Source: an uncultured Clostridia bacterium (GTDB taxonomy: Bacteria; Bacillota; Clostridia; Lachnospirales; Lachnospiraceae). From it: a stretch of 64,000 nt of DNA. Made by a program: the position numbers and the translations under genes. This document shows, one piece after another, positions 1 through 7,940 of the stretch; the stretch's first letter is position 1; every line of letters begins with the position of its first letter. Location of the stretch: the NCBI GenBank assembly GCA_947643415.1, contig CANRWA010000001.1, positions 1-64,000 of the forward strand, in the 5' to 3' direction. Under the pieces are notes generated by a model. It saw nothing but the letters and a program-made list of their open reading frames with translations, ran no database searches and was not told the DNA's origin.

Positions 1-20
1 GGCATTAATGCCAGCTTATT

Positions 21-2108
21 TTATATCTTAATATACCCAAAGTTCAGAAAGAACCCCTCCGGCAGCCCCAGCCCGTTTTTCTTGCTCATGGATTTCTTCT
101 TATCGGCTGTATTCCACATTTCTTTTGTAAATTTTGCCAGTGTCCATGTATGGTTAATGACGAACAGGGCATAGACATTCACGGATGCCTCTGCCGTGAA
201 TGTACCTTTGCTGGGGGGATACGCCTGCACACCGACGGATGCCTTGCCTGTGGCGCTGATGGATGCCACCTTGTCGATACCGTATCCGCCAGTCAGGCTG
301 ATGGCAGGGGTAATGGAGAGTTTGCCATCCAGAGACATCTTTTTCTCTTTATTATTCCAAGAAGGGCCTCCTTCCAGAGATGCCGTTCCCTCTGCCCCCA
401 GTTTTAGATACATAGGACCGATTGGGGTGGCAAACTGCCAACTGATATCTCCTTTCCAGGACAGGTCTCCTGCAATCTTCCCCTCAGATGCCATAATGTT
501 TCCATATTTATCGGATTTTACTTCCACATAGCCCATAACGGACAGGGACGGTTTTTTCTTCCCCGACCAACCAGAAGGATGAATCGCTGTGGAACTTTTT
601 AAACCATATGTTTCCCGGCAGGATTCCATGATAGCATACTGATGCTGATTTTTACTTGCCGTCTCACAATTTTTTTTAAATTTGCTCCATTCAACATTTT
701 TATCAGGATCTAATAAGTCGCTCTTTCCGATACCAATGGATGCTTTCAATATAAATGACCCATCTTTATTTTCTTTCTGGGAGATCTGGACTGGATACTT
801 CGTACTGCTGAGGGACCAGTTAGCCGGGAAGAACTGTGCTACCCCCTTATCTCCATCATCTGCCTTACTTTCCTTGTTTTCCCCGATCTCCAGGCTTCCC
901 CCATTGCCTTCCCCGGAAGAAGAGTCTGCCTTTGCCAGATTTTCCACCGTGACATCGCAACGGACAGAAGTTCCATCGTTTAGTTTCCCTGTGATGACCG
1001 CTGTTCCTTCTTTCTTTCCTGTGACAGTCACCAGCCCAGGGGCATACCAGAGGGAATAATTGCCATCTGTACCGGAATAGCTGGCAGGTGAAGTGGCATG
1101 GATAAATCCCCCGCTCTTCACCTCTGCCACGGAAGGGTCACTGCTGCTCCAGGACACATCGCTGCTCAGAGACTTCATGTCCTCCTTTGTCTCTGCATAT
1201 ACCCTGGCATTGACTGTCCCCGTATTTCCCACCTCCACTGTCAGGTCAGGCTTGCAGCTTAGCCCGCTGCTGCCTGTAGAGGGGGATGGGGCAGGCGTCG
1301 CGCCTCCGGTACTGCCTCCCGACGAATTCACTGTGCCGGCTTTGCTCCATGTGGAAGATGATAGATTAATATGCAAAGCGGGCCGAACAGCGTAAGAAGC
1401 ACTGCTGACATTAGCACCATCGTAGTAGCCGTAGCCACCATTAAGCACGCCGGCGGCAAACTTAACATCATTACCCGGCGACCGCAGCCACCACCAATCA
1501 GCGCTTCCAGCGCTGCACATACTTGAATTTACTGCTTTTACATGTGCTGTATTCGTTGCTATTCTTGTCTCACTATCCTCATTAAACATAGAATTAAACC
1601 CATATGCCGCATTACTGGCTTCTACAATGGACAGCAGATAAACTTTATCCTGTGTATTATTTCCACCCTCTGTCCCATATTCAGGATTATCTTCATTGAC
1701 CACTGCCGTGGTGCGGACGGCTGCCTGCTCAGCCCCACTGAAAGCATTTTGGTAAAAAGTACTGTTCAGCCAGGTACGGAGCGTACAGGTTTCCCATGTG
1801 ACACTTGTATATTCTGTATTATAGCGCTGGCAGTCCAGATTCTGGTCTGCCAGCAGGAAGGCATCATCCCCATTTACCGACAGGACACGCCATTTAATTG
1901 GTTCTTTGGTGGTCTCACTGCTCTGCCAGTAATTGCCAAACCAGATGCAGTCCCAGGTGGTGACGCCGCTGCTGTCCGTCCTGGGATTACTGATGCCATA
2001 GCCGGATGCGGATGCCCTGATGCTGGCAGGGAGTTGTCCCAACACAGTAGAAACTACTAACATAAAACTAAGAATTACTGCTGTGGTCTGTTTCGTTTTC
2101 TTCATCAT
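21..2108 (-). CDS. Secreted DUF6273-like (C-type-lectin-type) variable protein with Ig-like domain
   Basis: A 695-residue exported protein. The start at 2108 (Met-Met-Lys-Lys) is chosen because GGAGGGAAAG lies just before it and a signal peptide (MMKKTKQTTAVILSFMLVVS) follows; a longer reading to 2267 would overlap the upstream RT frame. Residues about 35-260 resemble DUF6273: WRVL, LRTWLN, DKVYLLS, then WWWLRSPG and VRPALHINL. A Ser/Gly/Pro linker and a bacterial Ig-like (Big_2-type) domain follow (about 285-390). The last ~250 residues are beta-rich and unrecognised (WSLSSTKYPVQIS, then a glycine-rich run to the end). The stretch between WWWLRSPG and VRPAL has the codon pattern of a DGR variable region (separate entry). 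It sits downstream of a DGR-type RT fragment on the same strand. Probable role is surface ligand binding; this is inference. Confidence 0.7.
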   Translation of the reverse strand: MMKKTKQTTAVILSFMLVVSTVLGQLPASIRASASGYGISNPRTDSSGVTTWDCIWFGNYWQSSETTKEPIKWRVLSVNGDDAFLLADQNLDCQRYNTEYTSVTWETCTLRTWLNSTFYQNAFSGAEQAAVRTTAVVNEDNPEYGTEGGNNTQDKVYLLSIVEASNAAYGFNSMFNEDSETRIATNTAHVKAVNSSMCSAGSADWWWLRSPGNDVKFAAGVLNGGYGYYDGANVSSASYAVRPALHINLSSSTWSKAGTVNSSGGSTGGATPAPSPSTGSSGLSCKPDLTVEVGNTGTVNARVYAETKEDMKSLSSDVSWSSSDPSVAEVKSGGFIHATSPASYSGTDGNYSLWYAPGLVTVTGKKEGTAVITGKLNDGTSVRCDVTVENLAKADSSSGEGNGGSLEIGENKESKADDGDKGVAQFFPANWSLSSTKYPVQISQKENKDGSFILKASIGIGKSDLLDPDKNVEWSKFKKNCETASKNQHQYAIMESCRETYGLKSSTAIHPSGWSGKKKPSLSVMGYVEVKSDKYGNIMASEGKIAGDLSWKGDISWQFATPIGPMYLKLGAEGTASLEGGPSWNNKEKKMSLDGKLSITPAISLTGGYGIDKVASISATGKASVGVQAYPPSKGTFTAEASVNVYALFVINHTWTLAKFTKEMWNTADKKKSMSKKNGLGLPEGFFLNFGYIKI
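1386..1497 (-). other. Candidate DGR variable region (VR)
   Basis: Between the conserved WWWLRSPG and VRPAL blocks, about 26 of 30 consecutive codons end in T or C (GGT AAT GAT GTT ... TTT GCC GCC GGC ... TAC GCT GTT). That is what adenine-directed mutagenesis of AAY codons in a template repeat would leave. The position, inside a C-type-lectin-like fold and just before a conserved 3' block, is the usual place for a VR. I found no matching template repeat in the window, so this rests on codon pattern and gene context. Confidence 0.55.
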
Positions 2109-2138
2109 CTTTCCCTCCATTAGCATGTGCTTTTTCAC

Positions 2139-2193
2139 GAAGAACGCTATTTTTGCGTTCTTCCGGTGTGAAGAGAGTTCCGCATAGCGGAAC
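2139..2193 (-). other. Two adjacent perfect hairpins between RT and variable-protein gene
   Basis: Positions 2139-2163 form a 9-bp stem (GAAGAACGC / GCGTTCTTC) with a 7-nt loop. Positions 2177-2193 form a 7-bp stem (GTTCCGC / GCGGAAC) with a 3-nt loop. The first overlaps the RT stop codon. No T-tract follows, so they are not classical terminators. DGRs often carry a hairpin near the variable region, but these lie 5' of the target gene, so their role is open. Confidence 0.6.
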
Positions 2194-3082
2194 GAGAAAT
2201 TGATTGGTGAGGTTTTTCCGAACCATCCATTTCCTTCACGCTTCTCTGTAATACAAAGTTGTTCCATATATTTTTTTGCAGATGCCAGGTATGTCCATGG
2301 TACAAATGCCCTTTTGTGCTGACCACACTCCTTGTAATGGCATCCAAGTCAATTTCCCCCTTTTGATATAGATGTTTTAACGCTCGCAGGCGTTTCCTTA
2401 CCCGTTTCTTCCCACTCTGACGCAGTCTCCGGATCACCTTTCCTGTATCTGTTAGATAAAAATGAAAACCAAGATAATCCACTCCCTGGGAGACAGAGTG
2501 GATCTGTGTCTTTTCATTGAACTTCAACTGCAGTGTATTTGTTACATAAGTGTCCATTACAGCCAGGCAGTACTCCAGATATTCCCGGCAGGGATGTACC
2601 AGGATCATGTCATCCATGTATCGGGAATAGTACCGGATTCTCAGTTTCTCCTTTACCAGACGGTCCAGCCCATCCAGGTAATACAGGGCAAACCACTGGC
2701 TTGTCTGGTTTCCCATAGGGATACCTCTGTTTTCCGAACATTCATAGCTGTCTATAATCAGGCGGAGAAGCCATTTTACATCATCCGATAGTTTCATTTT
2801 ATGAATCTGCCCTTTTAAAACATCATGATGGATAGAATTAAAGTATTTACGTATATCACATTTTAATATGTACCCATCCGTGCCATATCTCCTGTAAAAT
2901 TCCCTCATAAAACCAGTCAGGCGGTTCATGGCAAAATGTGTTCCCTTCCCCACACGGCAGGCGGCATTATCATAAATGAGCCTCCGGTCCAGATATGGCC
3001 CCAAAACATTATCACACAGGCTGTGCTGTAATACCCTGTCGCCATTAGGAATTTCGTATAGAAATTCCAGATGTTTGATATA
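2147..3082 (-). pseudogene. DGR-type reverse transcriptase, N-terminally truncated
   Basis: The open frame runs from just after a TAA at 3083-3085 to 2147. There is no ATG before the first RT motif; a TTG at 3004 is the first formal start, but the homologous sequence YEIPNGDRVLQHSLCDNVLG lies upstream of it. Visible RT motifs are DNAACRVGKG, LKCDIRKYFNSIHHD, GIPMGNQTSQWFALYYLD, RYMDDMILVHP (catalytic YMDD) and QGVDYLGFHFY. The SQ in motif 4 (GNQTSQ) is the mark of DGR reverse transcriptases as opposed to group II intron RTs. About 60-90 residues usual at the N-terminus are missing, and the next gene upstream (an Rpn-type gene) ends only about 50 nt away, so truncation by rearrangement is likely. 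The polymerase core is intact. The C-terminal tail runs into a hairpin. Confidence 0.75.
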
Positions 3083-3135
3083 TTATAATTATTTCTCCAA
3101 TTTTATGCAAGAAAATTGCAAGATTACTTTAACTT

Positions 3136-4044
3136 TCATACCATTTGCAAGTTGGCAATCTCTCTTACTTTGTCAATTGTCAAATCAGTTCCAGCAGCAA
3201 TATCCTCCAATGACAATTTTCCAATTTCAATTAGACGTCTTGCCGTCTCAACTTTCTCATCATAGCGCTCACTTTCTCCATACATCTGTATTGCTTCTTC
3301 TTGATCATATAACACCATCATGATATCCACGACCTCCTTTTCTCTGCTTTCCAAATACTCTTTCAGCACATTTCTGTCCTTACAAATACGAATGGTTTCT
3401 AATATTGCTTTCTTTGTTCTTCCATTTAATTTCACTTGTTCATTACAAACCTTAGTAAAAATGACATATTGATTGATAATATCGCCTTCTCCGGTTTCTT
3501 CGGAAACAGTGCCATCATAAATCATTTTTATTTTTACATCAACAGCACACTCCTTCCCGTCAAAAAATTCCTTGGATAATGAAATTTCAGCCGGACGCTC
3601 CTGCCGCTCACCCGTATATATAACATACAATTCTGGTTCCGGAATCTGCACTTGTTTACTGGTATACAGTGGCTGCTTGGTTTGTGCTAAATAGTCATGG
3701 CAAGTCTGTGCCAAATACAACAATACTCTGATAATAATATTCACACTCCAAGTGGATTGTGCTTCTGTAAGAATTACCAACCGATTACCAACCATGAATC
3801 CTAAATCATTATAAAGCCCATTGATTAGAATATTTTCTATGGTCACATAGGTCAATTGTTCCTCTGTAGCATTAGTATCTTCTGGATGGAGTGCTTTATA
3901 CAACTGAAATAAATACTTTCTGTCCTTAAAAAGATTGGTAAATACACTATCCTTAATCTTGTGCTTTGCTACTTCGTCTGTCATATTAGACGGAATGTCC
4001 AAAAAATTGTTTGCTTTCTTTACATGATCTGCCAATCTGTTCAC
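3136..4044 (-). CDS. Rpn/PD-(D/E)XK nuclease family putative transposase
   Basis: A 302-residue protein of the type common in many copies in gut Clostridia and usually annotated as a PD-(D/E)XK transposase or Rpn recombination-promoting nuclease. Family signs are KDSVFTNLFKDRKYLFQLYKAL near the N-terminus in pieces (KDSVFTNLF, LFQLYKALHP), the nuclease strand RLVILTEAQSTW with the E-x-Q pair, YVIYTG, and the C-terminal helical tail ARRLIEIGKLSLEDIAAGT. The start is GTG at 4044 behind GAAGGGTGG. It is more AT-rich than the core genes. It lies directly upstream of the truncated RT and may mark the rearrangement that removed the RT 5' end. Members promote recombination; the role here is not shown. 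Confidence 0.75.
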   Translation of the reverse strand: MNRLADHVKKANNFLDIPSNMTDEVAKHKIKDSVFTNLFKDRKYLFQLYKALHPEDTNATEEQLTYVTIENILINGLYNDLGFMVGNRLVILTEAQSTWSVNIIIRVLLYLAQTCHDYLAQTKQPLYTSKQVQIPEPELYVIYTGERQERPAEISLSKEFFDGKECAVDVKIKMIYDGTVSEETGEGDIINQYVIFTKVCNEQVKLNGRTKKAILETIRICKDRNVLKEYLESREKEVVDIMMVLYDQEEAIQMYGESERYDEKVETARRLIEIGKLSLEDIAAGTDLTIDKVREIANLQMV

Positions 4045-4061
4045 CCACCCTTCAGTTGTAA

Positions 4062-4209
4062 CTATGATTTTATTTTATCATGCGGTAAAGATGTTTTCAA
4101 GCATAACAAATATTTGCGGACTTTTTTTATCGCTTTAATAACTGTCTGGTTACAACCTATGGCATCCATTGTTACAGTCATGCCGGACATTCTAAACAAT
4201 CCCAGGTAA
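4062..4209 (-). pseudogene. Relic of a DDE transposase (ISAs1-like)
   Basis: Reading the minus strand gives a short frame, GLFRMSGMTVTMDAIGCNQ, then TVIKAIKKVRKYLLCLK and an early stop. The block VTMDAIGCNQ...YLL.LK resembles the VTIDAMGCQ...YLLALK segment of ISAs1-family transposases. Only about 45 residues remain and there is no start site or terminal repeat, so this is a dead fragment. Identification is from motif memory. Confidence 0.45.
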
Positions 4210-4295
4210 TCCGGCAGGCAGGATATCTCATTATTCCTTGTGTAACCTTATATTTCCTCTACTTTTTTATCACCTGTTTCTTTCCTGTCACACCT

Positions 4296-4841
4296 TTACT
4301 CCCCTGCTTTTATGAAAAATCCCTCATAGATCCCCACCGGAACATCCTCCCCAAAATCATATTGTTCCAAATCATCTTTTTCAAAATTATATACTGATAT
4401 CATCTGCTTCATCGGATCGACAATCCAATATTCCCTGACACCGGCAGCATGGTATTTGAACAATTTTGTCATATAATCTCTCGATTTACTGCCTGGTGAT
4501 ACAATCTCAATGATCCAGTCAGGCGCTCCATGACACCCTTTGTCGTCTAATTTAGAAGTATCACATATAACAGAAAGATCCGGCTCTACATAATTTATAT
4601 CATCTTCATTTAGAAAAACAGCGAACGGTGCAGCAAGTACTTCACACTTCCCATTCTTTTCATCTATATAATTCGCTATGTTTTGATACATCTTCCCGCT
4701 TAATTTTTGATGTTCCCAACTTGGTGGTGCCATATAATAAATCTGTCCATCAATTAACTCAGCCCTCTGTCCATCCGGCAATGCATAGATATCTTCCAAC
4801 GTATAAATATCTTCCTTCCGTACGGCATTCATATAATACAA
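4296..4841 (-). CDS. Uma2 family (DUF820) putative endonuclease
   Basis: About 180 residues with the Uma2/DUF820 pattern: YTLEDIYALPDGQRAELIDG at the N-terminus, MAPPSWEHQKLSG, YVEPDLSVICD, GAPDWIIEIVSPGSK, and HAAGVREYWIVDP. The D, E and K residues of PDWIIEIVSP and the preceding VEPDLSV form the PD-(D/E)XK-like core. Two starts are possible: TTG at 4841 or ATG at 4832; the ATG (MNAVRKEDIY) has the better fit to family length. Function of the family is unproven. It is a single gene in an AT-rich accessory stretch between a transposase relic and an XRE/HipA-like pair. Confidence 0.8.
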   Translation of the reverse strand: MYYMNAVRKEDIYTLEDIYALPDGQRAELIDGQIYYMAPPSWEHQKLSGKMYQNIANYIDEKNGKCEVLAAPFAVFLNEDDINYVEPDLSVICDTSKLDDKGCHGAPDWIIEIVSPGSKSRDYMTKLFKYHAAGVREYWIVDPMKQMISVYNFEKDDLEQYDFGEDVPVGIYEGFFIKAGE

Positions 4842-4962
4842 TCACTCACTTTCTCTTTATTATCTCTTCTTTCAGTATACATCACACAAAGCCTTTTTAA
4901 AACTGGATTTTTTGCTCATTTTATATTTTCTGATATTATTTTTTTAACGTTATATATTCCCA

Positions 4963-4991
4963 TTGACAAGCGGTCGGCATACCGATATAAT
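4963..4991 (+). promoter_or_regulatory. Consensus sigma-A promoter with internal operator-like repeat
   Basis: TTGACA at 4963-4968 and TATAAT at 4986-4991 are both perfect consensus and are separated by exactly 17 nt. The spacer contains CGGTCGGCATACCG, with CGGT and ACCG inverted, a plausible site for the XRE protein encoded downstream to repress its own gene. Confidence 0.8.
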
Positions 4992-5014
4992 AAATAATGG
5001 AAAGGATGGTGCGA

Positions 5015-5476
5015 ATGAACCTGCAAGAATATATTGATAGCCGAAATATAACTAAGTATCATCTGTCACAAATCAGCGGTGTTCCCAAAACAACTGTCTT
5101 AGATATTTGTTCCGGTAAAAGCTCTTTGCAAAAATGCTCTGCCCGCACGGTGCAGCAACTGGCAAAAGCGCTTGATTGCACAATGGAATATATTATGTCT
5201 TTAGATACAATAGATACAAGGTATGACAAGGAAACAGGATTACCTAAAAGCAAAAAATATCTTGAATGTGCTCTGCCGCCCTATCTGCAATCTTCTTTGG
5301 AAAATATGATTGCTTCTTGGAAAATTGTAGACAGCGGCAAAAAAGATTATCATTGGGATATGTATTGGAGCGAACTAAATGCAGATATTAACTCTGCCGA
5401 GGTTGGGCAGGAAATATCTACTGAACAAGCCTGGTATTTGCGTGAAAATTATTTAAGAATGAAACGAGATGACTAA
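5015..5476 (+). CDS. XRE-type HTH regulator (antitoxin-like) of a HipA-like module
   Basis: A 153-residue protein with an N-terminal helix-turn-helix (LQEYIDSRNITKYHLSQISG, VPKTTVLDICSGKSS, ARTVQQLAKALDCTMEYIMS) and a C-terminal extension ending in EQAWYLRENYLRMKRDD. The start at 5015 is preferred over 4997 because AAAGGA lies 8 nt upstream. The stop is 3 nt before the next start, so the two genes are translated together. In gut Firmicutes this type of protein is found next to a small HipA-like kinase and would act as DNA-binding antitoxin and autoregulator. The consensus promoter just upstream fits that. Confidence 0.75.
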   Translation: MNLQEYIDSRNITKYHLSQISGVPKTTVLDICSGKSSLQKCSARTVQQLAKALDCTMEYIMSLDTIDTRYDKETGLPKSKKYLECALPPYLQSSLENMIASWKIVDSGKKDYHWDMYWSELNADINSAEVGQEISTEQAWYLRENYLRMKRDD

Positions 5477-5479
5477 CCG

Positions 5480-5947
5480 ATGATTGATTTTACCAATCTC
5501 CCCATTCGTAACAAAACCTATGCAGGCGCAAACGGCAGTAAAATTTCCTTATTATACAATGGTGAGTTGTATATGTTGAAGTTCCCCACCGTTCCTGCTA
5601 TCAACAAGGAAATGAAGTATGCGAACGGTTGTGTATCGGAGTATCTCGGATGCCACATTTTTGAAAGTATCGGTATTCCGGTTCAAAAGACAATGCTTGG
5701 AATCTATACCAAAAAGGGTAAGCAAATTAAGTTTATTTCTTCATTGGTGAACACGGACTGCAACAAAGCGTTAAAGCGGATTCTGCCAAAGATTGATATG
5801 GATAAAATTTATAAAATCGTAGAGGAAACACCCTTTATTTCTGATTTGCAGAAGGAATTTTATAAAACAATGCTCCGTGAACGTAAGGAACGGATTTTAG
5901 ATTTTTCTTACCAAAAGCTCCATAAGCATGAGCGTCCCAAATTATAA
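5480..5947 (+). pseudogene. HipA-like kinase with in-frame internal deletion
   Basis: A 155-residue reading frame. Its first ~75 residues (MIDFTNLPIRNKTYAGANG, then YANGCVSEYLGCHIFESIGI) match the N-terminus of HipA-like toxins of this kind, and its last ~80 (FISSLVNTDCNKALKRILPK, then YKIVEETPFISDLQKEFYKT) match their C-terminus. The middle, which in full-length relatives of about 330 residues carries the catalytic and metal-binding motifs, is absent. The join lies near residues 76-80 (TKKGKQIKF) and keeps the frame. The product cannot be an active kinase. The antitoxin-like partner and promoter remain intact. Identification is from remembered family layout. Confidence 0.6.
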
Positions 5948-6016
5948 AAGAAATTGGAAAAATAACAAGCATAAGAAACTGTTCATAAGTCTAAAACAGC
6001 AAAAGGAGGCAGATTT

Positions 6017-6736
6017 ATGGAACCAAAAGAACAATTATTCCAGTGGATTAATGAAAGTGACAATATCGTATTTTTCGGTGGGGCCGGTGTATCTACAGAA
6101 AGCAAGATCCCCGATTTCAGAAGTGTGGATGGACTGTACAACCAGGAATATGATTATCCCCCTGAAACCATCCTCTCCCACACCTTTTTCATGAAGAAAC
6201 CAGAAGAATTCTTCCGTTTTTACCACAATAAGATGCTCTTTCCGGATGCCGAACCCAATAACGCCCATAAGGCACTCGCCAATCTGGAGAAACAGGGCAA
6301 GCTCAAAGCCGTGATCACACAGAATATTGATGGGCTGCACCAGAAAGCGGGAAGCCGGGAAGTATTGGAACTCCACGGTTCTGTGCTGCGCAACTACTGT
6401 ATGCACTGTAACCAGGCATATTCCCTGGAAGACATCATGGTGCAGGATGGTGTACCGAAATGTAAATGCGGGGGAACCATCAAACCGGACGTTGTTTTAT
6501 ATGAAGAGGGACTGGATACCTATACACTGGAGAAAGCCATTTCCTATATCCGGAATGCTGATATGCTGATCATCGGAGGAACTTCCCTGGCTGTCTATCC
6601 TGCAGCAGGGCTTATTGATTATTACCGCGGCAGCAAATTAGTACTGATAAATAAAGATAAGACCAGCCGGGACAGCCAGGCTGATCTTGTACTGCACGCT
6701 CCCATCGGTGAAATTCTCTCACCATGGAGTAACTAA
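6017..6736 (+). CDS. cobB: NAD-dependent protein deacylase, sirtuin (Sir2/CobB)
   Basis: 239 residues, normal for bacterial sirtuins. NAD-binding motifs are FFGGAGVSTESKIPDFRS (GAGxS, PDFR), ITQNIDGLHQKAG and the catalytic His in LELHGS. The zinc site is C-x2-C (NYCMHCNQ) and C-x-C (PKCKCGG). GGTSLAVYPAAG completes the Rossmann fold. It removes acyl groups from lysines with NAD as co-substrate. AAAAGGAGG precedes the ATG. It stands alone, followed closely by a convergent tRNA gene. Confidence 0.93.
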   Translation: MEPKEQLFQWINESDNIVFFGGAGVSTESKIPDFRSVDGLYNQEYDYPPETILSHTFFMKKPEEFFRFYHNKMLFPDAEPNNAHKALANLEKQGKLKAVITQNIDGLHQKAGSREVLELHGSVLRNYCMHCNQAYSLEDIMVQDGVPKCKCGGTIKPDVVLYEEGLDTYTLEKAISYIRNADMLIIGGTSLAVYPAAGLIDYYRGSKLVLINKDKTSRDSQADLVLHAPIGEILSPWSN

Positions 6737-6738
6737 AA

Positions 6739-6824
6739 CGGAGACGGTGGGATTCGAACCCACGTGCCCGTGAAGGCAAAACGATTTCGAGTCGTTCTCG
6801 TTATGGCCACTTCGATACGTCTCC
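6739..6824 (-). tRNA. tRNA-Ser (anticodon CGA)
   Basis: GGAGACG at the 5' end pairs with CGTCTCC at the 3' end, with G as discriminator base. The T-arm is GTGGGTTCGAATCCCAC, the anticodon loop is CTCGAAA (anticodon CGA, reading UCG), and there is a long variable arm (TTTTGCCTTCACGGGCAC region), as expected for serine. CCA is not encoded. Confidence 0.95.
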
Positions 6825-6846
6825 CTGTAAGAAATTGTTTCTCAGG

Positions 6847-6874
6847 CTGCTGCGGTATCGTAATACCGCAACAG
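6847..6874 (-). terminator. Hairpin after holA
   Basis: TGCGGTAT (6851-6858) pairs with ATACCGCA (6863-6870), with flanking CTG/CAG extension. It lies just past the holA stop and before the tRNA gene. The T-rich tract is weak on both strands. Confidence 0.5.
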
Positions 6875-6880
6875 TCTTAT

Positions 6881-7873
6881 TTAATCATCTTTTTTCTTAT
6901 TTGTCAATGCCTGAATGAAAAACATTTCTACAGCGAGCTGGTCCGAAAGCCTGCCTCTCTTAAAATCTTCCTCATACTGAAGCCGTCTTTCCAACATATC
7001 CCGCAGATAGGAGGTTCGGAAAAGAGATGCCTGCTTACTGTATTTGGGGACCGTAAAGGGAGGTATCCCAATCTTCTTTGCCAGCTCATTCCGATTCAGC
7101 CCCATGGCTGAAAGGTCCCTGATCTGCAGCAATATATTGATATGGCGGGAAAAAAGATACAGGATTGACATAGGCTGTTCCCGGTTAGCAAGAAGATCAT
7201 CATACAATTGAAGTGCCCTGTCCTGTTCTCCTATTGCTACCGCATCGATCATTTCAAAAATCCGTGATATGGTAAGCCCGGAACAGATGGCATCAATATC
7301 GTCATCCTCAATGGAATCCTTTTGCCCCACATAGGCAGTCAGTTTATCCAGCTCATTATTCAGCGTCTCCATATCCGTTCCCACCCGTTCCATCAGATGT
7401 TCTGCTGAACGGTTCGATATTGTTTTTCCCTGACGTTTCAGATATCCGGCAATCCATTGTTTCAGCATCGGTTCCGTCTGTGCCTGGCACTCTGTGATAC
7501 AGCCCTTCTTTCCGACCCACTTATAGAGTTTACTGCGTTTATCGACTTCCCTCTCCACAAAGACCACATAAGTGGAATCCGGAAAATCCTCCAGATATTC
7601 TACCATGTCATTTGCTTTTTTGAAAAAGCCACTGTCCTGAACCACAATAAGGCGTTGTGCCGCCATAAAGGGAAGGATCTGCCCCACATCCGCTATGGCA
7701 GAGGGTTCTGCCTTATCGCCCTGAAACACCGTGCAGTTCATCTCATCTTCAGGCGCAGACAAACGCTCCATCAGGGATTTTTTGTAATATCTTACCATAT
7801 ACCGTTCCTCCCCATAGATCAGGTGGTACCGGGATAATGAATTCTTTTTCAGTTCTTCCTGCAGTTTCAGCAT
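6881..7873 (-). CDS. holA: DNA polymerase III delta subunit
   Basis: About 330 residues. HolA is the clamp-loader subunit that opens the sliding clamp. Recognisable parts are the N-terminal YHLIYGEERYMVRYYKKSL, IVVQDSGFFK, the lid region LMERVGTDMETLNNELDKL, ISRIFEMIDAVAIG, and LYLFSRHINILLQIRDLSAMG with the C-terminal collar. The start at 7873 is chosen for GGAAGG just upstream; a longer frame to 7975 would run into comEC. It lies directly downstream of comEC, a common order in Firmicutes. Confidence 0.92.
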   Translation of the reverse strand: MLKLQEELKKNSLSRYHLIYGEERYMVRYYKKSLMERLSAPEDEMNCTVFQGDKAEPSAIADVGQILPFMAAQRLIVVQDSGFFKKANDMVEYLEDFPDSTYVVFVEREVDKRSKLYKWVGKKGCITECQAQTEPMLKQWIAGYLKRQGKTISNRSAEHLMERVGTDMETLNNELDKLTAYVGQKDSIEDDDIDAICSGLTISRIFEMIDAVAIGEQDRALQLYDDLLANREQPMSILYLFSRHINILLQIRDLSAMGLNRNELAKKIGIPPFTVPKYSKQASLFRTSYLRDMLERRLQYEEDFKRGRLSDQLAVEMFFIQALTNKKKDD

Positions 7874-7940
7874 ATCCTTCCCTCTCTTCCAAGGAACTGT
7901 CGATACTCCTATTCTAACAATTCCCTCACATAATGACAAG

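Noticed and set aside
2109-2267. N-terminal extension of the secreted DUF6273-like protein
   Set aside because: It overlaps the RT gene, has no ribosome site, and would bury the signal peptide; GGAGGGA before the Met-Met at 2108 marks the real start.
3005-3136. DGR template repeat upstream of the RT
   Set aside because: The interval shows the rest of the truncated RT frame and a short AT-rich gap, with no similarity to the variable region.
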